Below, piece by piece: positions 9,971 through 22,419 of a stretch of DNA of 64,000 bases (position 1 is its first letter; each line of letters begins with the position of its first letter). The stretch lies in NCBI GenBank assembly GCA_009363875.1, contig CM018691.1, forward strand, positions 5,518,001-5,582,000, written 5' to 3'. Both the position numbers and the translations under genes were made by a program. Under the pieces are notes generated by a model. It saw only the letters and a list, made by a program, of their open reading frames with translations. It was not told where the DNA came from and did no database searches. Source of the DNA: Mikania micrantha (Eukaryota; Streptophyta; Magnoliopsida; Asterales; Asteraceae).

Positions 9971-12011
9971 CCAAAGCTATATTTTGATGACATATTGTTA
10001 AAACTGTTGATGTACAATTTTCTTGATTGAACGATGGACTATTTTGCTTCTCCGATTTGTTATGGATTTCAAAGAGTATACATTTTGCTTCAAGGAATGA
10101 TTTACTTTTGTTAATGTAAAAATTTTGTTAACCTATGTTTGTTTTTTGATCATTTGCTACATGATTAGTGTTTCTAGGTTTGTTCAATTTTACCTTAAAG
10201 GTGTTTAGACGCCCCATTTTGCGGTTGTATTGTATTGGTTAAATGATTAGGAAGAAACAACGGATTCGGTGACGAAGTGATGGGATTAGCAACTTGCTTG
10301 AAAGCAGAAACAAAAGGTTAGCGTTGCATATCAATTTTTGTAACTAAAGTAATTATAACATATAACATGTATTAGACTTATGCGGGCAAAATGGGCTGGT
10401 TGGGTTGGGTAATGGGTCAGATGAGGTGCGGGTCAAGATGGGTGTGGATATGATGAATTTTAGGAAAAATTAGTTTGGATCTAAATGGATCGCTTTTAAA
10501 AATATCAATTTAGCTCAAGTTAAAATTTGTTGTAATGAAACAAATAGTTTATTTGAATATTTTTTAATGATTTTATCATTAAATATATAATAAATCATTC
10601 TTACTTACTTGAATCTTTTATATTCACATAATTTTTAAGTTACACATCTTGATTCGCATTGTGTTAAAATGTGATCCATCTCAACCCAATTTATGTCATA
10701 ATATTAACCATTTCAACCCAAAATAAAATAATTCTTACCCAAATATACCCATTTATCTTATTATGGGTCAAGCGTGTCCGGTCTAATTAGACTTTTGTAA
10801 CTAATATAGCCAACAACACCCGCCCTTGAATTACGATTTTGCAACTAACACAACAAAATCCATATACTCTGCGCAACGCGCAAGCTGGATAAAACTAGTT
10901 TTATTAAATTACACATAAAAATCTTTTCCAATTTCCAATTGTTTAATTACATCTAAATCAATTCCAACTAACACTAAATTCATTGTTTCTTTTCATTTCT
11001 AAAACGTAAGTAGCTTAATATATATAGATCAAACCTTCAAGTATTATTTTTACGTCAAATTTCTCTTCATTGTTAATATTACCTTCTTGGATCTTTCAAG
11101 TATATGTATTGACAACACCGTCATACTCGTCTTGAATGTTTCGAACCTATATCGTCGACAGATTGTACTTTTCTGAACAACTAAAATAATATTAGTTGTA
11201 TATCTGGTGAGTAAAATACTATTAGACAAGTGTATGTAACAATCTTTTTTACTACAATCATATTTTTTTGTTAGACATATTATAATTTTATAAATGACGT
11301 TATCAGTTATCATCACTTTCTATTATTCAAGAACATTGTTAAACAACATATGTTAGAAAACTAAATTATAACACATCAAATGTTTGAATTTTGCACACAT
11401 TCATGTTTTCAACCCATGAAATGTTTTAATCCAAAAAATTGTAATAAGAAAAGATAACTAAAATTTGTAACTTCTAAACTGAATATTACGTATAAAATAA
11501 TTTAAAACTTTTTTTTATCAATCCGTTTAAATTTATTTGTATCAGCTATTTTAATTAGTTGATTGCTAATTTATTTTCTTATATTTTTTCCTAAAATAGC
11601 TGAATTTTTAATATGCATTTTAATCATTAATGGTTTAAAAATCTCATATTTTAATTAATTAGTTTTTAGTGAATTTTCAACTTTTTTACTTAACTTTATT
11701 TTATTAAATGGTTTCTTAATAAAAATTATTAAGATAAACAAATGTTTGAAATACGTAATTCTTTTCAGTGACTACCAAAAAATAAAATTAATACCATTTA
11801 ATATTTTAATTACATTATTTAAAAACTTAACCGATTAACATAAATATCAACAATACTCTTATTTTTTTTTAAATCACATTATATGGAGCATGAATGTTGC
11901 ATATTCGATCGTTTAAATATAATTCTTAGACATCATGACGATTTTAGTATCCCATATTTGTTATTTGTTTTATCGACACATACAACTTTTCTAAACAATT
12001 AGAGTAATATC
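9971..12011. other. AT-rich intergenic DNA with a Helitron-like 3' end at 10898
   Basis: No gene is supported. On the plus strand, gcgcaacgcgc followed by ...aaaactag/t (10871-10898) looks like a Helitron 3' end (hairpin, CTAG, then T). A start with TC could not be placed. Local runs of ggtcgggt/gggttggg and cccaa near 10380-10770 are complementary in style. The 88-codon minus frame at 11050-11316 has no recognisable content. Confidence 0.4.
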
Positions 12012-12159
12012 TATCTATACTAATAAATCAAAATAATTGTGGACATTTATCACAATTTTAGCTCACCTATATTTTGGTTTTCCCGCTTACCTATATTTAT
12101 TATTTAGCTAGGTTAGTAATCCTTGTGTTACACAGGTTGAGTAAAAATCACTGATATTA
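12012..12159. mobile_element. Helitron fragments
   Basis: TCTATCTATACTAATAAATC near 12012 repeats the 5' end of the complete element at 12160. About 100 bp later, gctaggttagtaatcc-ttgtgttacacagg matches the reversed 3' end of this family. Two broken ends lie face to face. Confidence 0.5.
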
Positions 12160-12873
12160 TCTATCTATACTAATAAATCAAAATAATTATGAACATTTGT
12201 CACAATTCTATATCACCTATATTTTGGTTTTTCCGCTTCTTTCTCCTATTTAATTATCTATATTTATTATTTACCTGTGAATGTGAGTTATGAATTAAGG
12301 ATTGTAATAAATAATATAATATGAATTAATTATATTTAAAATGAAATCAATTATTATTTTTTTTATTTAACAACTTTAGTTCTTTAAATATAATCGAATT
12401 CAAATGATATTTCTTAAAAATTTATAAATATAACAAGAATGTTACTATTTTTTTTAATAATTGCTTTTAAAATTTTTTAAACATTTAATATGATTGGATT
12501 ATTTGGATGATAAAAATATCTTATATTGAATATAAAAAGTAAGTAATTCTTAAAAATCCAAGTTATATATATTAATATAGTTTTTACTTAAAGTTAATTT
12601 AAGGTGTTAAAAGGAGAATAAATATACTTTAATTAAATTATTTATGAATTACATTACATAAAAATATTAACACATTGTTAAAAAAAATTGAAATTAAAAC
12701 ATAATTTGTAATTATTACATCAAATATTTTAAACATATTTTGAAGACTTTATGCGTTAACAAATAATATCATATTTTATTCAACCTTATATACATGTTTT
12801 TTAATTACATAACTTTTTGTCGATAAATTGTATATATTGTTTTTTCAACCCGATACACGGGATTTTAACCTAG
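12160..12873 (+). mobile_element. Small non-autonomous Helitron
   Basis: A|TC start (TCTATCTATACTAATAAATC) and end CCCGATACACGGG hairpin, then ...CCTAG|T at 12870-12873. Insertion between A and T, no inverted repeats and no target duplication are Helitron hallmarks. It encodes nothing. Confidence 0.7.
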
Positions 12874-14690
12874 TTAATATATATATTAAAAAGCAAAAGA
12901 TAGTTTGTGAGATGAATTTACTATTCGTTTGGGTACAATTTTTATGGCTTCTGTACAAGTCTCTTTCTTTTGTCTCTACTCCCATACTTCTAAACATCCC
13001 CCCTTCTCTGATTACTTCTCTCTTCTCAGTTCTCATCTCACCAAAACCCTAATTTGTGTGTGCATTTGTTTGATCAGGAAAATGAAAGGGGTGTCTGCTT
13101 CTTTTTCTCCACCGACGTGCAACTCCGATTACCGGAAACCCTCGACGCCCTCTCTTTCACCCTTCTCTCTCCAACAGGAGAGGTAGTGGTGCAGCGTATT
13201 TATGACAGATAATCTTCGGTTTTTGCTTGGATTTGGTTTTTGAGGTGGATTGACTCAATTGAGGCGGATCCGACCTCGATGCCAGTGGTTCCGCTATAGA
13301 ACATGATGAAGATGGAAAAGATATGCAATGAGTTAAACAAAGGTAGCGATCTTTATTCTCTCTAAGAAGGATCTAATTCCTTTCAGGCATGCTTTGATGT
13401 TTACGTCTAGGTTTTAAGTCTTCTGGATTGTGGATCGTTAACGGGTTTAGGGTCTGCATTTTTTAGGGTTTGTGTGGTTTCCATCATTCATAGTCCTTTA
13501 AGTTCGTTTTGTTTCTGGAATCACTATAACAATATGGTGTATGTGGGTTCCTGAAAGATTGATGCTTTGCAAATATCACACCAAATTGCAAGTTATATGT
13601 TCTTCTGCAGATTGATGCCCTGCTGTCAATATTATATACTTGCATTCGTATTTTTTTCTATAAACGAAAACAACAATCAATGTGAAGATTTGAACTACCC
13701 TAAGTGATAGACTATTTTTTGAAACATAAATGCAAAACAAAGACAATAGATATTTGTAACTTTCTTGAAAAATAAACAGCTCCTGCTAAGGTAATGATAA
13801 TTTTATCAAGTTGTTTGATTGTAATATGGTATAAATTGATAATATAGGTGCCAAAGTGAAAGATAAGATTCAAGCAATAGGTATGACTATGGGAAGGTTA
13901 TATAGGATCGTTAAAACGAAAGATTTTGAGAAAAAAGAGTTTGATTCAACACTATCTCTTCATATTAGTTAGAATTTGTTTGAGGTCAGGGGATGTTAGG
14001 GGTGCAATTGGCGTTTTTGATTTGGCAAAAAAGAGAAGGTATAACATAAAGGCAATATCACTGTACCATGATTTTGTATCTTTAACAACAATTATATAAA
14101 TTTGATGGTTTAAAAAGTCAAAGGCTCTAACCTTTTTTTCTTCTTTTCTTTTTACATTCACTCTTGCTATCAACCATTACACACCAAACATAATTTTTAT
14201 ACCCATATTCAATGCTCAAACTCAGGTTCAATGGAATAAGAAGCATCCTCAAAGTGATTTTTTTATTTTTAAGGTAATGATTTACTTTTGATTAATAACT
14301 ATTTTGATGTCTTTTGATTTTCAGGTAGTTTTTGTTAGCAAAATGCTCATTTATGTTTCACCTATTCTAATCCTAATTTAATGAAACATAAATATTAGAA
14401 TTGTTATAATAATATGAATATAAAATGTTTAAAGCCTAACTAAAAATGTTTACAAGGCAACACAATCACCTCATATTAAAAAAATGCCATGTTTTCAGCC
14501 TAGGCATGTTTTGATGTTTAGCGTGCTTGAACTTAAGCATCTTTTGATGTACAAGTCATTTGAAAACCAAAACATTTTGCTAAATGAATCTGTCATGATC
14601 CGTCAATGATATCGTTAAGCAATGTGCGATTTCTGAACGCGGAAATATGTTTGTTGCAAACGCGCCGCAACGCGCGGGCACATATCCTAG
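12874..14690 (+). mobile_element. Helitron-like stretch with exon-like fragments
   Basis: The right end is a GC-rich hairpin (gcgccgcaacgcgc) then catatcctag/t at 14687-14690. The stretch contains gene-like pieces: a CT-rich leader at 12960-13070 with caaaaccctaa; an ATG frame at 13083-13187 (MKGVSASF..., 34 codons); and short pieces flanked by splice-like signals near 13848-13895 (atatag/GTGCC...ATAG/GTATG) and 14226-14275 (ctcag/GTTCAATGG...). The gene of origin was not recognised. The left boundary is a guess, placed next to the preceding Helitron because no clear TC start was found. Confidence 0.35.
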
Positions 14691-15128
14691 TTCATATTTA
14701 TTTTCCAAAATTGTTTTATTTTCGAGAGCATTTGAGTAATTCCACTTCTATCTTGTTTATAAATTTCTCTCCCTATGTAACCTTTATTTCTTTCTCTTTC
14801 ATTTTCCCTTAAAATTTCAAATATAACTTCTGCCCCTTCTCAATCTCACTTCTAAAATTATTAAGGTTTTACGTTAAATTGACAATAATTCTACTATAAT
14901 TTTATATCTTGATATTTAAGACCGTGTCTACGTTTAGGTATTTACGATCTTGTGAGACTGCCTAACACAACACACAACACTTCAAATGTGGCACATGATT
15001 CCGGCGCAATGCGCTTGAAAACTTTTATTAGTTATCATTTTTATGCAAGTCTCATTAATTATAATTGATGAACAACTAAAAAACAAATTTCACGTTCTTC
15101 ATCAAGATTCTAGTTGATTTTTTATGAC
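14691..15128. other. Intergenic, no gene
   Basis: AT-rich. A weak Helitron-like end (ggcgcaatgcgcttgaaaac...) lies near 15001-15032 but lacks a clean CTAG. Confidence 0.4.
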
Positions 15129-15264
15129 TTTTTTTTTTTTGAACGGCAAATGTTATTTCCTCATAAACTACTCCAAACTAATTACACCATTGCATGGGTT
15201 AGAACCCATGACCTCCCATTCTATGAGGCAAAGCCTCTACCAAGTAGGCTACTCCCACATTGGC
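15129..15264 (-). repeat. tRNA-derived SINE copy
   Basis: On the minus strand it begins gccaatgtgggagtagcc, has a tRNA box-A-like ttggtagaggc, a box-B-like gggttctaaccc and a gttc(A)n tail. It pairs with the related copy at 17046-17180. Confidence 0.65.
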
Positions 15265-16814
15265 TATAATTAAATCGTTATTTGGCCACGTCTGTTGTCC
15301 ATATGCAACTTAAATACTCTTATATAAAATTTATATTAAGTAAACTACGAATTCTTGTGCACATTTCACACTTGTATTTAAAGTTGTACAACTCAATTTC
15401 TTTGTTTTTTTTTTCTTTTTCATTATATTTGAAAACACTGTGTATTATTTATATATTTGTTATGTATATAGTTTAAATGATTGTATCATGTGAAAAATTA
15501 ATAACCGTTTATTTAGAATATTCAGAATAAAGAAAATGAAAAAAAATATTCATCTGAGAATAAAATAAACTTTTTTCTTCTTAAATTTTGCATAAAATTC
15601 ACCCAAAATAGATATTAAGCACTTGACATCATAATTCTAACATACTCAGACATAATTATCACAAGCATAAACTATGGAAGCATATTAAAATATTTAAATG
15701 TTAGATTGGTATAATAAAAACGAAAGAATTAAAAACAAGAAATTAAACAAATCTTTAACGATAAAACAAACGAATAACTTAGCAAACGTTTACGAACATA
15801 ATAAATGAATGCAACCATTGGACATATACATTAAATATTCCGCGAATTATATATCAACTATTTGTTGAATATTCGGTTAATTGATAGCCCTGACCTAGGT
15901 GCATCTAAAATTATAGTAACAAATAGAAAAAAATGCGTTAATGTTTTGATTGTGTTTCAATACGGTGCTTATATGGATGCGTCTATATACTAACAATACA
16001 TCAATAATATAACAATACAAGTTTCTTTACTTTAATATTGCAATAACGACCCTTCAATAAAATATATACATTTGTTTTAATAAATTTGAATACATGAGTA
16101 TGACAACCTAAAAAATTAGAACTTTCATGATTTTGTTAATCATGGATCTAAAAAAACTAAAAAAAGTCATCCCAATCCTACACCAGTTATTCTATTTCTA
16201 CGTCTTGCATTTTATCTTAAAATAGATACTTTATTGTACAAAGAGAAAGGGTGTAAAATTATGAAAAATTTGGTTTTGAATATTGAAACCTAAATAAAAA
16301 AACATCGTAATAATATATATTCAAAAATCAAGAAAATGTTTCGATGGAATAAAATGAACTTTTTTAAAGTGAATTTAAGAAGAAAATAAGTAAAATATAT
16401 AATATAATTTAATTGATTTAGCACCTGGTGACTAAACAAATCATGCTCAAATTAACATCTAATGACTAAACAAACATGACTTATAGGATGTGATGTCGAA
16501 ATTATCCAAACTTAAACCATTATTATACAACACGACTTCTATTATTGATTTTAGTTAGTATTCTTTTTTTTTAACACTAATTATTATAGTTTTATAAACT
16601 AAAATATTATTTTATAATTTGTATTATTAATATTATCTCTACTGACCTTCAGTGGTCATTAGAATGATAGTAGATCCATCATCCATTTTCATAATATTAT
16701 ACATAGCCTCACTAAAAAAACAGGTGTCAAATTTTGTGTATATCAAGACTTTATCTTGCGTTTAATACATTTATAAATTATTTGTTTATAACTTGTAACT
16801 TTTTTATTAGACAA
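15265..16814. other. Intergenic AT-rich DNA
   Basis: I see no gene, RNA or defined element here. Short frames have no recognisable content. Confidence 0.5.
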
Positions 16815-17045
16815 CTAGGTAAAATCCCGTGTATTACACGGATTGAAAAACTGAAATGTTATGTGCTTTGAAAGAAAACTTGTTTTAAAAAACTTGTTTT
16901 TTAAGAAAACTTTTTTTACAGAACTTTTATTTTTCTAAAACTACAAATTTAAAATAATTCTTATTTAAAAAAAATCATTTTTAGAAAATTTTCATATTTT
17001 GTAAACTTTGTTTAAGTGTGATTTTTAATTAAAAAAAAGATTTCG

Positions 17046-17180
17046 TTTTTTTTTGAACGGCCATACTATCATACTCCTACTCCTAAATTACACCCAATAT
17101 TCCCCCTTGCTTGGATTTGAAACCAAGACCTCATTTCTAAGAGGCAATGCCTCTACCAAGTGGGCTAGTCCCACATTGGC
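17046..17180 (-). repeat. tRNA-derived SINE copy
   Basis: Same family as 15129-15264: gccaatgtgggactagcc start, cttggtagaggc (box A), ggtttcaaatcc (box B) and a gttcAAAA tail on the minus strand. Confidence 0.7.
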
Positions 17181-17420
17181 ATTTTTTTTTATTTGTTAGA
17201 AATATTTTTTAATATGAAAAAATGTATATAAAGTCATTAGTCATTAGATTTAAAATTCTTTAATAAATTAAAGAATATAATTATAATTATCATTTAATAT
17301 GAGAGAGAATGATTGTAAAAATTAAAAAATGGCATTTGACAATAATTCTTTTAAAAAAATGACATGTGACAATAATAGGCTAATAAATTGACATGCGACA
17401 AAATGTTTACTCTTTTATTA

Positions 17421-17709
17421 GGCTATCCACAGCGGTCACCCCACTGAAAATCCTTCCTCACCGAAATTTCTTGTCACGTCATCACTCCACTGAAAACCTT
17501 AAACCCCACAGTGGTCAACCCACTGAAAAACCCTTCCCCACTCAAACTCTTCCCCACAGTGGTCATGGGCCATGGACGAATCAGAAAGCGTGAAACAAGC
17601 GGGGAGCGGGAGCCGTGAAGCTGCTTTGGGCGGGGCCGCTGAAGGGGAGGGGCGGTGTTCCCGCTGTTGGCCGCGGCAGGAGGGGGCTCGGGAACCACTG
17701 CGTGTGGTC
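17421..17709. mobile_element. GC-rich Harbinger-like MITE
   Basis: Bounded by TTA on both sides (17418-17420, 17710-17712). Ends ggctatccacagcggt and accactgcgtgtggtc are imperfect inverted repeats (about 10 of 16). A 3-bp TTA duplication is typical of PIF/Harbinger. Its right half is strongly GC-rich in an AT-rich setting. The open frames over it are not supported as coding. Confidence 0.6.
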
Positions 17710-17722
17710 TTAGAGAGTATTG

Positions 17723-19529
17723 ATATATATATGTAATTATTACATGTGTTGAATAAATAATAAATAATTATTAATAAATATTTCAAAAAATAAAACAATA
17801 ATTTGAGGTAATATATTATTGAAATTACTTTTAATTAAGTAATTTAAGAAATAAAACAATAAATATAATATATATATTTTAGAAAGTTGGTTTTTCAAAC
17901 ATGTCATTTTAGAAAGTTGTTTGTAACGTTTTTATCAATATCTCAAAGTTTGAAAAGTTTGGTTTTAGATATGTTGTTTTCTATTTTTTTGTGAATTGCT
18001 TTTAATAATATTTTATTTTAAAAATAACCGATTTTAAAATATTTCATAATTTAAAAGAATTCGTTGTTTAAGAAACTTCTTATTTTATAAAAAAAAAAAC
18101 CTTAATTTATTATAATTTGTTTTTTGTTTAAAAAGTGTGATTTAAACTTATAAAATTCGTTTTCTTATAATAATACGAAGGTGCTCCATAAAAGAGTGTT
18201 TTATAATAATTTGGTTTCTTTTAATAATATGAAAATGCGACATAAAAGTAATATGTGTGTGTATTTATTTTTTTTAATATTAGCATACATATATTCATGT
18301 TTACCATTCTACGCTAGGTATATAACTACTTTTAAACAAAACTAGCATTAAATTAATATCTTGAAATTATACATATCTTGTATCAACATAATAATGCCAA
18401 CTTAAATAAAAGAATCTAACAATTTTCAAAATAACAATTATAGCTTATAAATCAATCTAACATGATTCACAGCTTATTCACTATCATATTTTTTTATCAT
18501 TTAACTAAAAATAAAAAACTCTCAAAATTATATCTCATTTAAAAAAAAAACTCTCACGTGCCATTTTTTTTATCGTTATCTATTTATTCTTTATTGTTAA
18601 TATATTTTTTTAAGAAAATAAGGATATGAGATGAATTTGAGTTGGTGTTTGTGTTTATAGATTTTCACTATTATTTCCTATATAATTTTAAATATGAGAA
18701 AATGATTTAAAGTATAAGATGCAGGACCTTTATAATTAAAACCTTTTTTTTTTAAAAAAAAAAAAAGAATTTAAGAATATATTATATACCAAACAAGATG
18801 TGAATGGTCACCAAATGGCATCGTGAACGCTCAAAGCTTTGAATTTACTCGTGAGTTAGATCTTCTATGTTACAACATATATTTAAGAAAAATGCAAACA
18901 AACTTACTCTGAAAATCCATACACGAAAGTTAAAACAATTGATTTATTTAGTTTGATAAAAAATAGTCTTATAGGCCATTGTAATCATTCGTTTAATATT
19001 CTTTTTTGCAAAATTGCAATAAACACAGGCCCGTTAAAGAAAAAAAAGAAGTAACAACAGATAAACTTGCTCTGAAAATCCATACACAAAAGTTAAAACA
19101 ATTGATTTATTTAGTTTGATAAAAATAGGCTTATAGGCCCACTGTAAATCTTTCGTTTATAATAAATAATTATCAATAAAAATTTTAAGAATATACGACG
19201 ATTTTTTAATATAAAATATGATTAAAATTTCATGTAATTTAATATATTAAATAATAAAATAATTATATTATTTTTTTAAACACTATAGTTTTTTTCAAAT
19301 TTTGTTTCTTTAAATTTTTCATTTTAATCCTTTTTTTAAATTCTATATTTTATAATAATTTGGTTTTTTTAAAAAAGTGTATTTTTTAATATTTATATAT
19401 TTTTAATGTATCAAATTTTTTTTCTTAATTTAAACATGTATTTAATAGGAGAGAGACGAAAGAAAATAGAATTTATGTATTCTATAAACATGACATGTGT
19501 CCCTAGTAACTTTTATTTATTACAATAAA
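17723..19529. other. AT-rich DNA with a duplicated segment
   Basis: No gene. About 105 bp are repeated at 18897-19005 and 19058-19165 (shared gctctgaaaatccatacac and aattgatttatttagtttg variants). A 45-bp piece near 19008-19050 (gcaataaacacaggccc) recurs at 19875-19915. The end at 19480-19529 resembles a reversed Helitron 5' end. Confidence 0.5.
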
Positions 19530-19857
19530 CTAGGTTAGTACCTCGTGTATTACACGGGTTGATCATCAATGAAAATAATTATATTATTTTCTTAAACACT
19601 AATTTTTTCAATGTTTGTTTCCTTAAACATTTTGTTTTAAAATATTGTTTTAAATTATATATTTTATAAAATCGGTTTTCTAAAATGTGTTTTATTAATA
19701 TTAATATATTTTTTATGTATTAAAAAATATTTTTCTTAATTAAAAATATATAAAAAATATATTTAATATTTAATATGATTATTTAATATGGGGTGAATTT
19801 AATAGATAAGAACGCGCCATATGTCACTAGAAACTTTGATTTATTAGAATAGATAGA
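19530..19857 (-). mobile_element. Small non-autonomous Helitron
   Basis: Minus strand: TCTATCTATTCTAATAAATC start at about 19857 and CGTGTAATACACG hairpin ... CCTAG|T at 19533-19530. Its length is only about 330 bp. The start could be 4 bases further in because GATA is repeated. Confidence 0.62.
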
Positions 19858-21178
19858 TATATATATATTTTTTTAAAATTGCAATAAACACAGGCCCATT
19901 AAAGGCAAAAAGAAAACATAATCTCGGTTCTCAGTTAGTCAATAGTCAGTATACATTGTACAGAGTACAGACTACGACTGATCCTGGCCCAAGGAAAGGA
20001 ATAAATGAAGTTTAATAATACAAAACAACTTGTTTATCTTAGAAGAACGAACACACTGTTGCGACAAGTCTTTATGATTAAAAGTCATATATTGAGGTCA
20101 ACTATTATGTCTGGTATATTTTTAATAGAAAAGTTATAAGAAAAAGTAAAAAACAACAACACGCAATGCGACGTGTTTCGACCTTAATTATGTGTGTTTC
20201 GTAGGATGTTTTTCAGTTGATTTAATTGATTTTTTTTACGTAGGATGTTTTTCAGACCTACCAAATTTTAACAATGCATCAGAGGGAATCTGTTTAATAA
20301 GATAAAATGTGTTTATAAATCTCCTCTAAAAAAATTTAATAATTTCAAAAACTTTATAAATAGAAATGCCATTATACTTTTGTATAAACTTGATATTTTA
20401 TAAAATGCTTCTAAAAATACACATAAAATTGAATATCCTATTATTAGTCAAAAATCAATAAATGTTTTTTTTAGTTTCGATGTAATATTGTTGAATACTG
20501 ATATGAAAATGTTTTTTCATGTAGTGTTTAAAAGCCATCTTTTATAATAATTTACATACAAACAATTTATAAAAATTAAAAAAAAAAACTTCTGAAAAAC
20601 ACTTTTTAACGGTATTTTAGAAAATTAAAATATTTTTCACTTAAAAATTATTTTAAAAGAAAGATGAAGAAAACATTTAAAAATAACTAAACATGCATTC
20701 TTTTATATTTTTTTTATCATTAATAAACTTAAAGTAAACCAACCACAAAATAAAGAAATATATCACAAAAATAAATTTAAAAAGGAAACTTAATGATTTA
20801 CTTTTATCAACACTATCAAAAATATTATTACCCACATAAACACATAGACCAGAAACAAACACATGAAAATACTGTACATGGATTAAATATACTTAATTTA
20901 TTGTAACCAATATTTAACCAAATTTATGTGTTAGATATTATTGATATAGGTAAAAATAACAACAAATTAAAAAAGATTTAAGAATTATAAATAATAAATC
21001 TAAATATTTAAAATTATAAACTATATTTTAAAATAAGATATGATTAAATATTCTTATGTTTTACTAAATTTTAATAAATTATTTTATTAAGATTATTTAA
21101 GTTTTTTCTATTAATAATATAATTTATTTTTTAAATAATTAATATTAAATAAAATAAAAATACGGGGGAAATAAACAA
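19858..21178. other. AT-rich intergenic DNA
   Basis: No gene. A short repeat cgtaggatgtttttcag occurs at about 20201 and 20240. The 61-codon minus frame near 20677 is low-complexity. Confidence 0.5.
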
Positions 21179-22419
21179 GGGTGTTGTTATTCTCACACCC
21201 CCTTTTTTTAAAAATACACCCCTGAGACGGCCCGTACTGCCCAGTACGGCCCGTCTCAGTACTTGGTCAAACATTCCTTTCTGACAACAGTGCCAATGAT
21301 TGGGAGCAAGACGGGCCGTATTGGTCAGTACGGCCCGTCTCATTCATCGTACAGACATTCTCTGACATCCTAAGACAATGATTTGAATCAAGACGGGCCG
21401 TACTGACCAGTACGACCGTCTTGCCTAGACTGCCTAGTTTGGCTGTTTCACCCCAAAACCAAGCCGTACTGACCAGTACGGGCCATCTTGCCTAGACGGC
21501 CTAGTTTGGCCGTTTCACCCCAAACCAGGCCGTACTGACCAGTACGGGCCGTACTAGTCATTGCGACGGAATTCCGACGAAAAAGTGAGATCATTGCGAC
21601 GGAATTCCGACGAAAAAGTGAGATCATTGTGACACAATTCCAACGAAATTTAAACAAAATTCGTTATTTTCTTTTTAACAATGAAACCAAATTCACCTTG
21701 TTTATTTCGTTTAAATTATTTAAACTAACGTAAACAAACTAATTATAAAATGAAATATTTGGTTAAAACGACATTCCAGAGACGGGCCGTCTTGTTGTTG
21801 TATAATTAACATCGTTTAAAATAATAACGTAACAAACCTATAACGTTTAAAATAACGTAATAGACATACTCCTCAAAGTTTTGGTGTAATCGTTCAATTC
21901 ATTTAGAACCAGAACTGATTTTGCTTAAAACTCGTTCTGACCCCACTCATCCTAACCCGAACTCGTTCAGACGCGTTACCTAACCCGACCCAACTCGCCA
22001 TTTTTCCAGACATATTTAAATGTATTAAAATTGAATTCTTTGTTTTTTTTAAAAAAAATTAATTTTGACCAATACGGCCAGTATTGACCAGTACGGCCTG
22101 GTTTGGGGGTGAGACGGCCTGGTTTTGGGTGAGACGGCCAAGTTAAAATTTTGACAAATACGGCCAGTACTGGCCAGTACGGGCCGTACCAAGGTGTATC
22201 AAAACTGGTTGACACTCAAAATGGCTTGGAAAAATAAGCTTGGGCCAAGACGGGCCGTATTGGCCAGTACGGCCCGTCCCACAGAATGTTTCACTGATTC
22301 CAAGGAATTCTCTGGAATGTTTGTCTGTACTCAATACCGGGCCGTACTGGCCAGTACGACCCGTCTTGGCCTGCAGGGGTGTAAAAATATAAAAGTGGGG
22401 TGTCCAAATAAAATGGCCC
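21179..22419. mobile_element. Element with nine GC-rich palindromes (unclassified DNA-transposon-like)
   Basis: Ends are imperfect inverted repeats: the left starts gggtgttgttattctcacac and the right, reversed, starts gggccattttatttggac. Both continue into (a)cacccctg..gacggg. Inside are nine near-palindromes around the centre TACTGGCCAGTA, flanked by GACGGGCCG/CGGCCCGTC, at about 21224, 21310, 21392, 21461, 21527, 22071, 22157, 22248 and 22336. Five lie near the left end and four near the right. The AT-rich middle has none. Outside, aataaacaa (left) and ataaaaaaa (right) may be a degraded 9-bp duplication. A non-autonomous Mutator-like or CACTA-like element with subterminal binding sites is possible. 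Frames such as 22143-22469 merely read the palindromes. Confidence 0.5.
21424..21645. repeat. Tandem repeats inside the palindrome element
   Basis: Two kinds: a unit of about 67 bp (cctagtttggc.gtttcacccc plus a palindrome) repeated twice at 21424-21555, then a 36-bp unit (cattgYgacggaattccgac...) repeated about 2.5 times at 21558-21645. Confidence 0.75.

Larger units (their letters stand above)
16815..17722 (-). mobile_element. Helitron carrying a SINE and a MITE
   Basis: On the minus strand the 3' end is CCGTGTAATACACGG hairpin ... CCTAG|T at 16815-16818. The 5' end appears to be TCTCTAATAAAAGAG, interrupted by the MITE at 17421-17709. A SINE (17046-17180) lies inside too. The 5' boundary is approximate. 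Confidence 0.55.

Noticed and set aside
17474..17798. Minus frames of 74 and 99 codons
   Set aside because: They lie across the GC-rich MITE and its AT-rich flank. No recognisable protein.
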